Shown here: positions 1 to 5,078 of the stretch, piece by piece
Position numbering within the stretch: the first letter of the stretch is position 1
Layout: every line of letters starts with the position of its first letter
Assembly (NCBI GenBank): GCA_903930665.1
Contig: CAIYZI010000580.1
Location: forward strand, 1 to 5,403
Direction of reading: 5' to 3'
From: an uncultured beta proteobacterium
Lineage (GTDB): Bacteria > Pseudomonadota > Gammaproteobacteria > Burkholderiales > Burkholderiaceae
Length of the DNA stretch: 5,403 bases
Position numbers and translations under genes: made by a program
The notes under the pieces: model-generated
Databases searched by the model: none
The model's input: the letters and a program-made list of their open reading frames with translations, nothing else
Told to the model about the DNA's origin: nothing

Positions 1-87
1 CCTCATAGCGCTTTAGGTTACAGACCACCAGCACCTCAAACCCAAGTGCCCAAAATAATCCAGAATCAACCCAAGTTGCTGCAATGA
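1..87 (+). CDS. IS3-family transposase, C-terminal end only (partial at window edge)
   Basis: Frame 1 is open from the first base to a TGA at 85-87. It begins PHSALGYRPPAPQTQ. The (R)PHSALGYRPPAP motif is characteristic of the end of the DDE integrase core in IS3-family OrfB transposases, where it closely follows the last catalytic Glu. The protein would catalyse cut-and-circularise transposition of its own element. Only 28 residues are visible, so it cannot be said whether the copy is intact. The terminal repeat of the element should lie shortly after the stop, probably within 88-150, but cannot be placed without the other end. The family call is fairly secure from the motif; the subgroup is not known. 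Confidence 0.8.
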   Translation, partial: PHSALGYRPPAPQTQVPKIIQNQPKLLQ

Positions 88-257
88 TTTACTATAGAAA
101 AACTCTCTTTGGTATTGGACCTAAATTGACAGCAGTTCAGTTCGATGACGTACAGAATTGAAATATTAATTAAATTTACTAAATGTCTGATAACGAACAG
201 AAGATTTCAAAAATTAAACGTACATTAATACAGACACATTCATTAAAAGGAATATGT

Positions 258-413
258 ATGTTAGGAACAGTTGTTTTAGTAATCTTAATTTTGATGTTAT
301 TGGGTGCCATACCAACTTGGCCACACAGTAGAAATTGGGGTTATGCACCAAGCGGAGGATTGGGCTTAGTTGTACTAATTCTGATCATTCTGATTGTTAT
401 GGGCAGAATTTAA
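258..413 (+). CDS. DUF3309 small two-helix membrane protein
   Basis: This 51-residue protein starts MLGTVVLVIL and ends IVMGRI. Residues 2-18 and 35-49 are strongly hydrophobic. They flank a conserved polar turn, PTWPHSRNWGYAPSGG, at residues 19-34, which is the signature of the DUF3309 family. Family members are normally about 50 residues, so I chose the ATG at 258 rather than the in-frame ATG at 183. The 258 start also has an AAAAGGA ribosome-binding site at 245-251, while the extra 25 residues from 183 are charged and unlike the family. The protein should sit in the inner membrane with both helices spanning it. No biochemical function is established to my knowledge. The stop lies 22 bases before the BON lipoprotein start, so the two are probably co-transcribed. 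No convincing promoter was found in 88-257. Confidence 0.85.
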   Translation: MLGTVVLVILILMLLGAIPTWPHSRNWGYAPSGGLGLVVLILIILIVMGRI

Positions 414-435
414 ACTTAATTAAGAAAGAGTTATT

Positions 436-852
436 ATGAAAATGGACAATAGCTTTAAGGCAATCTTCGCCTCTATGATGATAGTGTCGGGACTAGCCGC
501 CTGTGACAAACCGGGACCTGCTGAAACTGCGGGTAAAAAAATTGACCAGTCTACTGAGAATGTATCGAATGCTGTATCCAATACCTTGGATAAGGCTGAC
601 AATGCAATAACTAAAAAAAGTATAGCTGCAGGGCAAGCAATTGACGATACTGAAATTACCGCTATGATCAAGTCTAATTTGATGAATGAGCCGGGACTTA
701 AATCCCTTAAGATTAATGTTACCACTCTTAATGGCGTAGTAACACTTTCCGGATCTTCAAATAGCTCTGCTAATAGGGAAAAGGCAATACAAATTGCTAA
801 AGCTGTTGATGGCGTGAAATCAGTAAAAAATAAGATTGTTATCTCACAATAG
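436..852 (+). CDS. BON-domain lipoprotein
   Basis: This 138-residue protein opens with a lipoprotein signal peptide and a lipobox ending LAAC, with the lipidated cysteine at residue 23. Residues 28-68 are polar and probably helical. Residues 69-138 form one BON domain, recognised by DDTEITAMIKSNL, a central NGVVTLSG strand pair and the ending AVDGVKSVKNKIVI. BON domains occur in envelope-stress proteins such as OsmY and DolP (YraP), where they bind phospholipid or stabilise the envelope. The residue after Cys23 is Asp; in Escherichia coli Asp at +2 favours inner-membrane retention by avoiding the Lol system, though the +3 residue (here Lys) modifies this. A GAAAGAG ribosome-binding site precedes the ATG. 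The gene is second after the DUF3309 peptide and is closed by the terminator at 870-896. The exact role is not known. Confidence 0.88.
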   Translation: MKMDNSFKAIFASMMIVSGLAACDKPGPAETAGKKIDQSTENVSNAVSNTLDKADNAITKKSIAAGQAIDDTEITAMIKSNLMNEPGLKSLKINVTTLNGVVTLSGSSNSSANREKAIQIAKAVDGVKSVKNKIVISQ

Positions 853-868
853 CCAATCCGTACTCATT

Positions 869-896
869 AAAAAAAGCCGCAGATTGCGGCTTTTTT
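869..896. terminator. Bidirectional intrinsic terminator between convergent genes
   Basis: GCCGCA (876-881) pairs with TGCGGC (885-890) around a three-base loop. The stem is flanked by seven As (869-875) and six Ts (891-896), which extend the pairing. Either strand therefore reads as a GC stem followed by a U tract. It lies 17 bases after the BON gene stop and 20 bases from the stop of the glycine-zipper gene, so it should end both converging transcripts. Confidence 0.92.
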
Positions 897-915
897 AATT
901 CCCTCCTCAACTATG

Positions 916-1206
916 TCAATTAACAGTAGTTTTAGTTGAACTTTTATTACTCGTATTAGACTTCGGAGCACTCTTTTGCTTATCTTTCTCATACTGATCA
1001 TAAGCGTAGCCTCCCACTGCACCAATTGCAGCACCACCAGCAGCCCCCCATAATAGGGCTCCGCCAGTCAGTGCGCCGATACCTACACCTGCGGCTCCAC
1101 CTATTGCAGCACCTGATAGAGTTCTTTGTTGAGTATCACTCATATTGGAACACGCTGATAAAGAAATGACTGAGCAGACCGATAAAACCATAAAAGTATT
1201 TTTCAT
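916..1206 (-). CDS. Glycine-zipper lipoprotein
   Basis: This 96-residue protein has a lipoprotein signal peptide with lipobox LSAC and the lipidated cysteine at residue 19. Serine follows, which is compatible with outer-membrane sorting. Residues 32-67 are a dense glycine-zipper segment (GAAIGGAAGVGIGALTGG and onward), typical of the YMGG-like and SlyB-like outer-membrane lipoproteins. Such helices pack tightly through Gly-x-x-x-Gly faces in the membrane. The tail from residue 70 is hydrophilic, rich in Lys, Ser and Thr, and probably disordered. An AAAGGGAAA ribosome-binding site lies just upstream of the ATG. Only 17 bases separate it from the stop of the Rap1a-like gene upstream, so the two probably form an operon. 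Homologues are often linked to envelope stability, but no specific role can be read here. Confidence 0.85.
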   Translation of the reverse strand: MKNTFMVLSVCSVISLSACSNMSDTQQRTLSGAAIGGAAGVGIGALTGGALLWGAAGGAAIGAVGGYAYDQYEKDKQKSAPKSNTSNKSSTKTTVN

Positions 1207-1223
1207 TATGTTTCCCTTTTCAT

Positions 1224-1628
1224 TTAACGAAGAATCTTGCTCTGCGCATTTGCAGGAGACATAGTAGAAGATTCACATGCAAACCGTGTCGCCAAGAATC
1301 GCAACAAGGTATCAGCTGCTGGAGCCGTGCTGTAACCTTGATTAGACTTCACATAATTAACAAACTGATTCATAACTTCTCTGCGAGATGGGGCAGGCTG
1401 AACGACGCAGATAAAGTCAGGCGCTACCTTGGGGTGCCTGGTCACCAAATAGGAGTCGTAAACACCTTGGCCATAAACATCGCAATAAACCTGGGGTTCT
1501 GGACTGGACTGATCAGAACAGACGCCTACCAACTCTTGAGTACTAATAGCTCTTACGCTTTCCGGTGAAGCTGTAGCCACTCCCGAGACCAGCAATAAGA
1601 AAGCTAAAATTATCGAGATTTTTTTCAT
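1224..1628 (-). CDS. Secreted Rap1a/Tai-family (T6SS immunity-type) protein
   Basis: This 134-residue protein has a clear Sec signal peptide, cleaved near ATA|SPE at residue 20. The mature part carries four cysteines (37, 49, 74, 118). They sit in the pattern of the Rap1a/Tai family: an early LVGVC, a nearby C-x-VYGQGVYD helix, a mid-chain Cys followed by a helix (SRREVMNQFVNYVKSN), and a late PAADTLLRFLATRFAC. The first pair and the last pair probably form disulfides in the periplasm. The founding members neutralise amidase effectors delivered by type VI secretion in Serratia. Many chromosomal homologues stand alone with no known effector, and none is visible here. A strong AGAAGGTGAT ribosome-binding site supports the ATG. 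It is the first gene of a probable operon with the glycine-zipper lipoprotein, so the job may be envelope-related rather than immunity. Confidence 0.72.
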   Translation of the reverse strand: MKKISIILAFLLLVSGVATASPESVRAISTQELVGVCSDQSSPEPQVYCDVYGQGVYDSYLVTRHPKVAPDFICVVQPAPSRREVMNQFVNYVKSNQGYSTAPAADTLLRFLATRFACESSTMSPANAQSKILR

Positions 1629-1648
1629 AAATCACCTTCTCTTTTTAA

Positions 1649-1782
1649 ATGTTGAACATCGAATTGTTAGTCTAGGAAATGAACATTGATTCGTCTGTCT
1701 GCTATCAGACATACAAAAGTTGCTAATAAGAAATATTAATTTTATGTTTTGCAGCGCACAGACGGATCTTTACATTCAACAT
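1649..1782. promoter_or_regulatory. Divergent intergenic region with nested inverted repeats
   Basis: This stretch separates the leftward Rap1a-like gene from the rightward ice-binding gene and must hold both promoters. It contains a compact inverted repeat, TGTCTG-ctat-CAGACA, at 1696-1711. A longer-range pair is CGTCTGT (1692-1698) with ACAGACG (1758-1764), and an outer pair is ATGTTGAA (1649-1656) with TTCAACAT (1775-1782). The TCTGT half-site thus appears three times. Repeated half-sites on both sides of a candidate promoter would suit a regulator controlling one or both genes, but this is inferred from symmetry alone. Confidence 0.4.
1720..1748 (+). promoter_or_regulatory. Candidate sigma70 promoter of the ice-binding protein gene
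   Basis: TTGCTA (1720-1725) and TATGTT (1743-1748) are separated by exactly 17 bases, and each matches four of six consensus positions. Transcription would start near 1755, giving a leader of roughly 78 bases before the ATG at 1833. The candidate lies between the two long-range TCTGT-containing arms described for this intergenic region. It is a moderate match in AT-rich DNA, so a different promoter is possible. Confidence 0.35.
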
Positions 1783-1832
1783 AAATTTACATCCAAGGTA
1801 GTGCAATTTGCGAAACCATCTGAAAGGTGTAT

Positions 1833-3191
1833 ATGAAAACAATTCGTTCTTATTTCAAATATTTATGGGGCTCAATTGCTTTAGTTACAGCTCTGAGTCT
1901 AGTTGCTTGCGGTGGCGGTGGCAGCGGAAGTAGCACACCAGCAACCAATACAACTTCTGCAATTACAGCATTCTCCATTCCAACTGGAACAAGCATAATC
2001 AACCAAACGGCACATACGATTCAAGTTAGTTTGCCCTCGACGACCACATCAATCACAGCCTTAGTGCCCACATTTACGTCATCAACAGGATCAAATGTTA
2101 AGGTTGCAGGAGTTGCACAAGTTAGTGGAACAACTTCGCAGAACTTCACCTCGCCAGTGTCGTATTTGGTTACCGCAGCAAATGGCACTACAACAACTTA
2201 TCTAGTAACGGTGGTAGTTGCGGCAACCAATACTAATAGTCTATTGACTTATAGCATTAACAGTGTCGCCGGAATTATTAATCCAACATCACAAACTGTC
2301 AGTGTTACCCTACCCTCTGGTACAAATGTTTCAGCCTTAGTTGCTACTTTTACATCATCAGCCGGTTCAGCCGTTGTAATTGGCGGCACATCGCAAGTAA
2401 GTGGTACAACAGCCAATAACTTTACTAACTCAGTCACATATACAGTAAGTAATGGTGGGCTAGTGGCAACATATGTTGTGACTGTTAGCCTTGCTACTGC
2501 TGGAGCGGGTCCTACTCCTGTGGCACTCGGTAATGCCGGTAATTTTGCGTTATTTTCTAAGACTGGTATGTCAGGCGACTCTCTTTCTAGTATTGTGGGT
2601 GATGTAGGCGTTAATCCAGTTACATCAACAAGTATTACCACTGGATTTACTCCGTTAACACTCTCAACTAGCGGTACATACGCAACGTCAGGCATAGTTA
2701 CTGGGCATGTATATGCGCCTGACTACACAGCGCCTACTCCTGCTTATGTTATTAGCGCTGAAGCTGACATGATGACTGCATATAACAATGCTGGAGCAGT
2801 GCAAACAGTGGGAACAACGACGGTTCTTTCGAGCGGAGATCTTACTGGCATTACCCTTGCACCCGGAACCTACACTTCATCAGTAAGCCTTAATTTACCT
2901 GTAAATTCCACTTTGACATTAAATGGCGGCCCCAATGATGTGTGGATTATTCAGGTTACCGGAGGATTAACAACGGGAGCAAATAGTATCATTGCCTTGA
3001 CTGGAGGAGCACTAGCTAAAAATGTATTTTGGAGACTGACAACAGCGCTAACGACTGGAGCAACCTCGCAATTTAATGGCATTGTGTTAGCGGGAACTTT
3101 TATTACACTAGGTCACCTGACTCAATTTAATGGAAGATTGCTCTCTCAGACTTTTATTACTCTAGATGATGATGCTATCACCGCACCATAA
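1833..3191 (+). CDS. DUF3494 ice-binding lipoprotein with two Ig-like repeats
   Basis: This 452-residue protein starts with a lipoprotein signal peptide; the lipobox is LVAC with the lipidated Cys26, followed by GGGGSGSS as a flexible linker. Two related Ig-like repeats follow, at about 42-129 and 135-219, each with the block QVSGTT-x2-NFT-x2-V-x-Y (residues 96-111 and 188-203). They resemble DUF5018-type sandwich domains and probably act as spacers. Residues 231-450 are a DUF3494 ice-binding domain, recognised by ALGNAGNFALFSKTG, the VYAPDYTAPTPAY helix region, PNDVWIIQV, NVFWRL and FNGRLLS near the end. T-G-x-T/N steps (TGAN 381-384, TGAT 408-411) lie where ice-contacting ladders occur in this beta-solenoid. 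The product should be anchored to the outer membrane and bind ice crystals, limiting recrystallisation or attaching cells to ice. The start is the ATG at 1833 with GAAAGG five bases upstream; a GTG at 1827 overlaps that ribosome-binding site. It is monocistronic. Confidence 0.9.
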   Translation: MKTIRSYFKYLWGSIALVTALSLVACGGGGSGSSTPATNTTSAITAFSIPTGTSIINQTAHTIQVSLPSTTTSITALVPTFTSSTGSNVKVAGVAQVSGTTSQNFTSPVSYLVTAANGTTTTYLVTVVVAATNTNSLLTYSINSVAGIINPTSQTVSVTLPSGTNVSALVATFTSSAGSAVVIGGTSQVSGTTANNFTNSVTYTVSNGGLVATYVVTVSLATAGAGPTPVALGNAGNFALFSKTGMSGDSLSSIVGDVGVNPVTSTSITTGFTPLTLSTSGTYATSGIVTGHVYAPDYTAPTPAYVISAEADMMTAYNNAGAVQTVGTTTVLSSGDLTGITLAPGTYTSSVSLNLPVNSTLTLNGGPNDVWIIQVTGGLTTGANSIIALTGGALAKNVFWRLTTALTTGATSQFNGIVLAGTFITLGHLTQFNGRLLSQTFITLDDDAITAP

Positions 3192-3216
3192 TTTCTAGTC
3201 CGCAATTGAATGAATC

Positions 3217-3241
3217 GGCCCCGGGTTTTCGGGGCCTTTTT
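3217..3241 (+). terminator. Intrinsic terminator of the ice-binding protein gene
   Basis: GGCCCCG (3217-3223) pairs perfectly with CGGGGCC (3230-3236) around the loop GGTTTT, followed at once by TTTTT (3237-3241). It begins 25 bases after the TAA. There is no T tract on the other strand, so it acts rightward. Confidence 0.93.
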
Positions 3242-3341
3242 ATTATTTAACTATACATTTAAATCATATTATTTTTAGTCAGCTTGCTTAACCGGCTGAA
3301 TCTCTTTGTTGGATATCAATACAACGCAAACTTAAGCTCAC

Positions 3342-3361
3342 TTTATAGGCCCATCTATAAA
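3342..3361 (-). repeat. Small AT-rich hairpin just after the HD-GYP remnant stop
   Basis: TTTATAG (3342-3348) and CTATAAA (3355-3361) are perfect complements with a six-base loop. The hairpin immediately follows the TAG of the HD-GYP reading frame on the minus strand. There is no U tract, so it is at best a weak terminator or a 3'-end stabilising hairpin. The rest of 3242-3341 shows nothing recognisable. Confidence 0.35.
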
Positions 3362-3739
3362 CTACAAATCGCGATGGAGTTGAGCAATTTCATTGAAATG
3401 ACTTTCCTCTAATTCAAAAGCATCAACAATGCTAGGGTCAAATTGCACCCCTCTTAGAGATAGAATCTCCTGAATTGCAAGCTCATAAGTCCACCTCTCC
3501 TTATATACCCGTTTGCTTACAAGAGCATCGTATACATCGGTAATTGCCATAATTCTTGCCGATAAAGGAATAGCATCCCCTTTTAAGCCTCGTGGATATC
3601 CGGTTCCATCCCATCGCTCATGATGGCCACCCGCAATTTTAATGGCCATACTTATCACCGGATTAGTTCTTACGGAGTGTAGATGTGCGGCAGATAACAC
3701 GTTTTCACCTATCGTTGTGTGAGTCTTACTGTGATGCAA
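3362..3739 (-). pseudogene. HD-GYP cyclic-di-GMP phosphodiesterase, 5'-truncated remnant
   Basis: The 125-codon frame contains the second half of an HD-GYP domain: KTHTTIG near residues 5-11, the HH pair at 39-40, RWDGTGYP with GYP at 47-49, GDAIPLSARI at 54-63, AITDVYDAL at 65-73 and GVQFDP at 97-102. Intact family members hydrolyse cyclic di-GMP using a metal centre. That centre needs the upstream HD pair (usually HDIGK), which is absent here, as is any receiver or sensor domain. The homology starts abruptly at KTH, preceded only by LHHS and then unrelated sequence running into the mini-protein gene. The nearest possible start is a TTG at 3739 with no good ribosome-binding site. The C-terminal end looks natural. 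The frame is still open and well conserved, so the truncation is probably recent. A catalytically active protein is very unlikely. Confidence 0.85.
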
Positions 3740-3756
3740 GACTGAGACTGTGCAGG

Positions 3757-3921
3757 TTACTTCTTGGAAACAGACTTAGCTACAAAGTAAACACCAGCAA
3801 TTAACATGCCGACTTGACCCATCAAATCCCCGTTCATTTCAGGGGCGCCTGGGGTGGCAAAAGCTACAGAAGAGATTGCTGCTAAAGATGCGATACCTAA
3901 GGCCAAAAGGGTGGATTTCAT
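3757..3921 (-). CDS. 54-residue secreted mini-protein with GAPEMN C-terminal sorting-like tail
   Basis: The reading frame starts MKSTLLALGI. It has a clear Sec signal peptide cleaved after VAFA (residue 22). The mature part is only 32 residues: TPGAPEMN (23-30), then L-x-x-Q-V-G-x-L (33-40), a hydrophobic segment (about 37-48) and a Lys-rich end, KSVSKK. The same tail closes the larger secreted protein encoded at 4253-5011, which argues strongly that the gene is real despite its size. The layout (short motif, membrane segment, basic end) is that of exosortase-type C-terminal sorting signals such as PEP-CTERM and VPEID-CTERM, here almost without a passenger. AAGAGG lies four bases before the ATG, and a sigma70-type promoter lies at 3957-3985. 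The remnant HD-GYP frame follows. I do not know a named family for it. It could be a substrate of an exosortase, a small membrane peptide, or a decayed larger protein. Confidence 0.72.
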   Translation of the reverse strand: MKSTLLALGIASLAAISSVAFATPGAPEMNGDLMGQVGMLIAGVYFVAKSVSKK

Positions 3922-3956
3922 GGGGCCTCTTTATTTCATAAGGTTAAGGAATCTTA

Positions 3957-3985
3957 AGCATACCAAAGGTTTTTAGCCCTGCCAA
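3957..3985 (-). promoter_or_regulatory. Sigma70-type promoter of the mini-protein gene
   Basis: On the minus strand TTGGCA (3985-3980, five of six consensus positions) and TATGCT (3962-3957, four of six) are separated by exactly 17 bases. Transcription would start near 3950, giving a leader of about 28 bases with the ribosome-binding site in place before the ATG at 3921. Spacing and position both fit the gene. It shows the mini-gene need not depend on read-through from 4253-5011. Confidence 0.62.
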
Positions 3986-4205
3986 GGGATCTGGGCTAGT
4001 AACACATGTATGTCTAGGTGGGTCATTTGGGTCTAATTGAACTTTCGTTGCTACCCAAGCCCAAGACAACCTAGAACCTTCTTAACCACCGCGAAGCAGA
4101 TTGGGATTGAAAAACCTAGTCATTAGCTGTTTTTATCCCAATTAGGCCCATTTAACCCAAAACCAGCAAGGGACTCTGCCCGCTCAAAGGAGTCCTTCGC
4201 CAAAA
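3986..4205. other. Gene-free intergenic stretch rich in inverted repeats
   Basis: No reading frame here looks coding. Several complementary pairs are present: TCTAGGT (4013-4019) with ACCTAGA (4069-4075); GGGTCTAATTG (4030-4040) with CAATTAGGCCC (4139-4149), one position not Watson-Crick; and GGACTC (4171-4176) with GAGTCC (4190-4195). There is also a tandem CCCAAG (4054-4065) and the stem-loop listed separately. The density of pairing suggests either a structured RNA or debris from a mobile element. No promoter was assigned that would transcribe it apart from read-through. Confidence 0.4.
4100..4142. repeat. 43-nt bulged stem-loop
   Basis: ATTGGGAT (4100-4107) pairs with ATCCCAAT (4135-4142). 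After a two-base bulge (TG), AAAAAC (4110-4115) pairs with GTTTTT (4129-4134). CTA (4116-4118) then pairs with TAG (4124-4126) across a five-base loop, leaving a CT bulge on the other side. This gives 17 pairs with two small bulges. Neither strand has a T tract right after it, so it is not an ordinary terminator. It could be part of an RNA structure or a relic of a small mobile repeat. Confidence 0.6.
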
Positions 4206-4232
4206 GCAAAAACCACCCGAAGGTGGCTTTGC
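4206..4232 (-). terminator. Intrinsic terminator of the beta-helical surface protein gene
   Basis: On the minus strand CCACC pairs with GGTGG around a TTCG tetraloop (4213-4226), followed by five Ts (4212-4208). Outer bases GCAAA and TTTGC (4206-4210 and 4228-4232) can extend the stem past a small internal loop. It begins about 20 bases after the TAA at 4253. A stable UUCG loop followed by a U tract is a typical intrinsic terminator, so the downstream mini-gene is probably transcribed separately. Confidence 0.82.
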
Positions 4233-4252
4233 TGACATCAAACTTAAGAACT

Positions 4253-5011
4253 TTAAGCAGTCATCATCTGCTCTGTGTTTTCCTTCTTACGCCCAAACAA
4301 GAAGAACAAGCAACCTAGTAATAGTCCAACCTGAGGAATGAGTGAAGCATTCATTTCCGGGGCTCCCTCCATAGAAACGATAATGGTATCTCCATTCACC
4401 ACAGTAATATCACCAACAATATTAGCCCAGCCACCAGCAACCGCAGTAAAATCTCCATTCGTAATGCTTGCGGCTGAATTCAAATTAAAGTTATTGCCAG
4501 CCAAGAAAGACATATTGCCTGTAGTAATAGTCATCGCACCACGTATATTAATATTGTTATAGGCATTAAATATATAGCTTCCAGTTGTCGTTGTACTGGC
4601 AGCATTAATATTTATGTCATTAGATGCATTTAATTCCAAGCCTAAGGTTGGTGAGACGCCAGTCCAAGTCATCGCTGAATCAAGAATAATATTGCCTGCA
4701 GCCGTACCGCTTGTGTTTGCAGTATTTATAACCACTGAGGTGCCGTTATTAAGAAATGCTATAAGCATCGTTATATTCACATTTGCTGAATCAGCAGAAG
4801 CGTTGGGAATAAAAACTCCGGAAACCCCAAATGACCCATTGCTAGTGGGAGCGGAGCTGATAGTGACGTCTGCATTATGAATGCTTTGTGTAAAGTCATA
4901 ATAGGTTGCTTGGGCATAGGAATGTAGGGGTAGCATTACGATAAAAGAAATAATTGCTAACTTAACAACTACAATTCCAAAAAAATATTTAAGTACATTT
5001 TTGGACTTCAT
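4253..5011 (-). CDS. Secreted beta-helical repeat protein with GAPEMN C-terminal sorting-like tail
   Basis: This 252-residue protein has a long Sec signal peptide (basic MKSKNVLK, hydrophobic core, cleavage near SYAQA, about residue 35). Residues 90-210 consist of short strand-turn repeats with alternating hydrophobics and Asn/Gly turns (GNIILDSAMTW, NASNDININAAS, NAYNNINIRGA, AGNNFNLNSAAS). This pattern is typical of right-handed beta-helices in filamentous haemagglutinin-like adhesins, though this is far shorter than those and has no TPS secretion domain. The end is a tripartite tail: GAPEMN (216-221), L-I-P-Q-V-G-L-L (224-231), a hydrophobic helix to about 240, then RKK (241-243) and a short polar extension. 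It is probably exported and held at the membrane or cell surface through the tail. I chose the ATG at 5011, with GAGGAT upstream; the ATG at 5023 has no ribosome-binding site. No named family is recognised. Confidence 0.8.
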   Translation of the reverse strand: MKSKNVLKYFFGIVVVKLAIISFIVMLPLHSYAQATYYDFTQSIHNADVTISSAPTSNGSFGVSGVFIPNASADSANVNITMLIAFLNNGTSVVINTANTSGTAAGNIILDSAMTWTGVSPTLGLELNASNDININAASTTTTGSYIFNAYNNINIRGAMTITTGNMSFLAGNNFNLNSAASITNGDFTAVAGGWANIVGDITVVNGDTIIVSMEGAPEMNASLIPQVGLLLGCLFFLFGRKKENTEQMMTA

Positions 5012-5052
5012 ATCAATCCTCATCGTGGAAAACGATATATCAAATTAATCTC

Positions 5053-5078
5053 TGCATAAGTCTTACTTAATTGCATAA
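5053..5078 (-). promoter_or_regulatory. Candidate operator upstream of the beta-helical protein gene
   Basis: A direct repeat TGCATAA occurs at 5053-5059 and 5072-5078, with a 19-base period. A palindrome TAAGT-ctt-ACTTA lies between and overlaps the first copy (5057-5069). The site is 42-67 bases upstream of the start codon at 5011, where a regulator would act. I could not assign -35 and -10 boxes with confidence, and the local AT-richness raises the chance of coincidence. Confidence 0.3.

Noticed and set aside
183..257. Upstream in-frame ATG extending the DUF3309 protein by 25 residues
   Set aside because: The extension is charged and unlike the family, whose members are about 50 residues. 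The ATG at 258 has its own good ribosome-binding site.
420..725. 101-codon leftward frame
   Set aside because: It lies antisense to the BON lipoprotein gene and its translation looks like a shadow with no recognisable motif.
1338..1568. 76-codon rightward frame
   Set aside because: It is antisense to the well-supported Rap1a-like gene and has no family features.
2249..2695. 148-codon leftward frame
   Set aside because: It is antisense to the ice-binding gene, which is rich in Thr, Val and Ser codons that leave the opposite strand open.
4100..4160. Integron attC site
   Set aside because: An RYYYAAC-like box (ATTTAAC, 4150-4156) is present, but no matching GTTRRRY partner lies at the right distance and the hairpin is outside it.
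4338..4880. Two rightward frames (4338-4562 and 4614-4880)
   Set aside because: Both are antisense to the beta-helical protein gene and lack plausible starts or domains.
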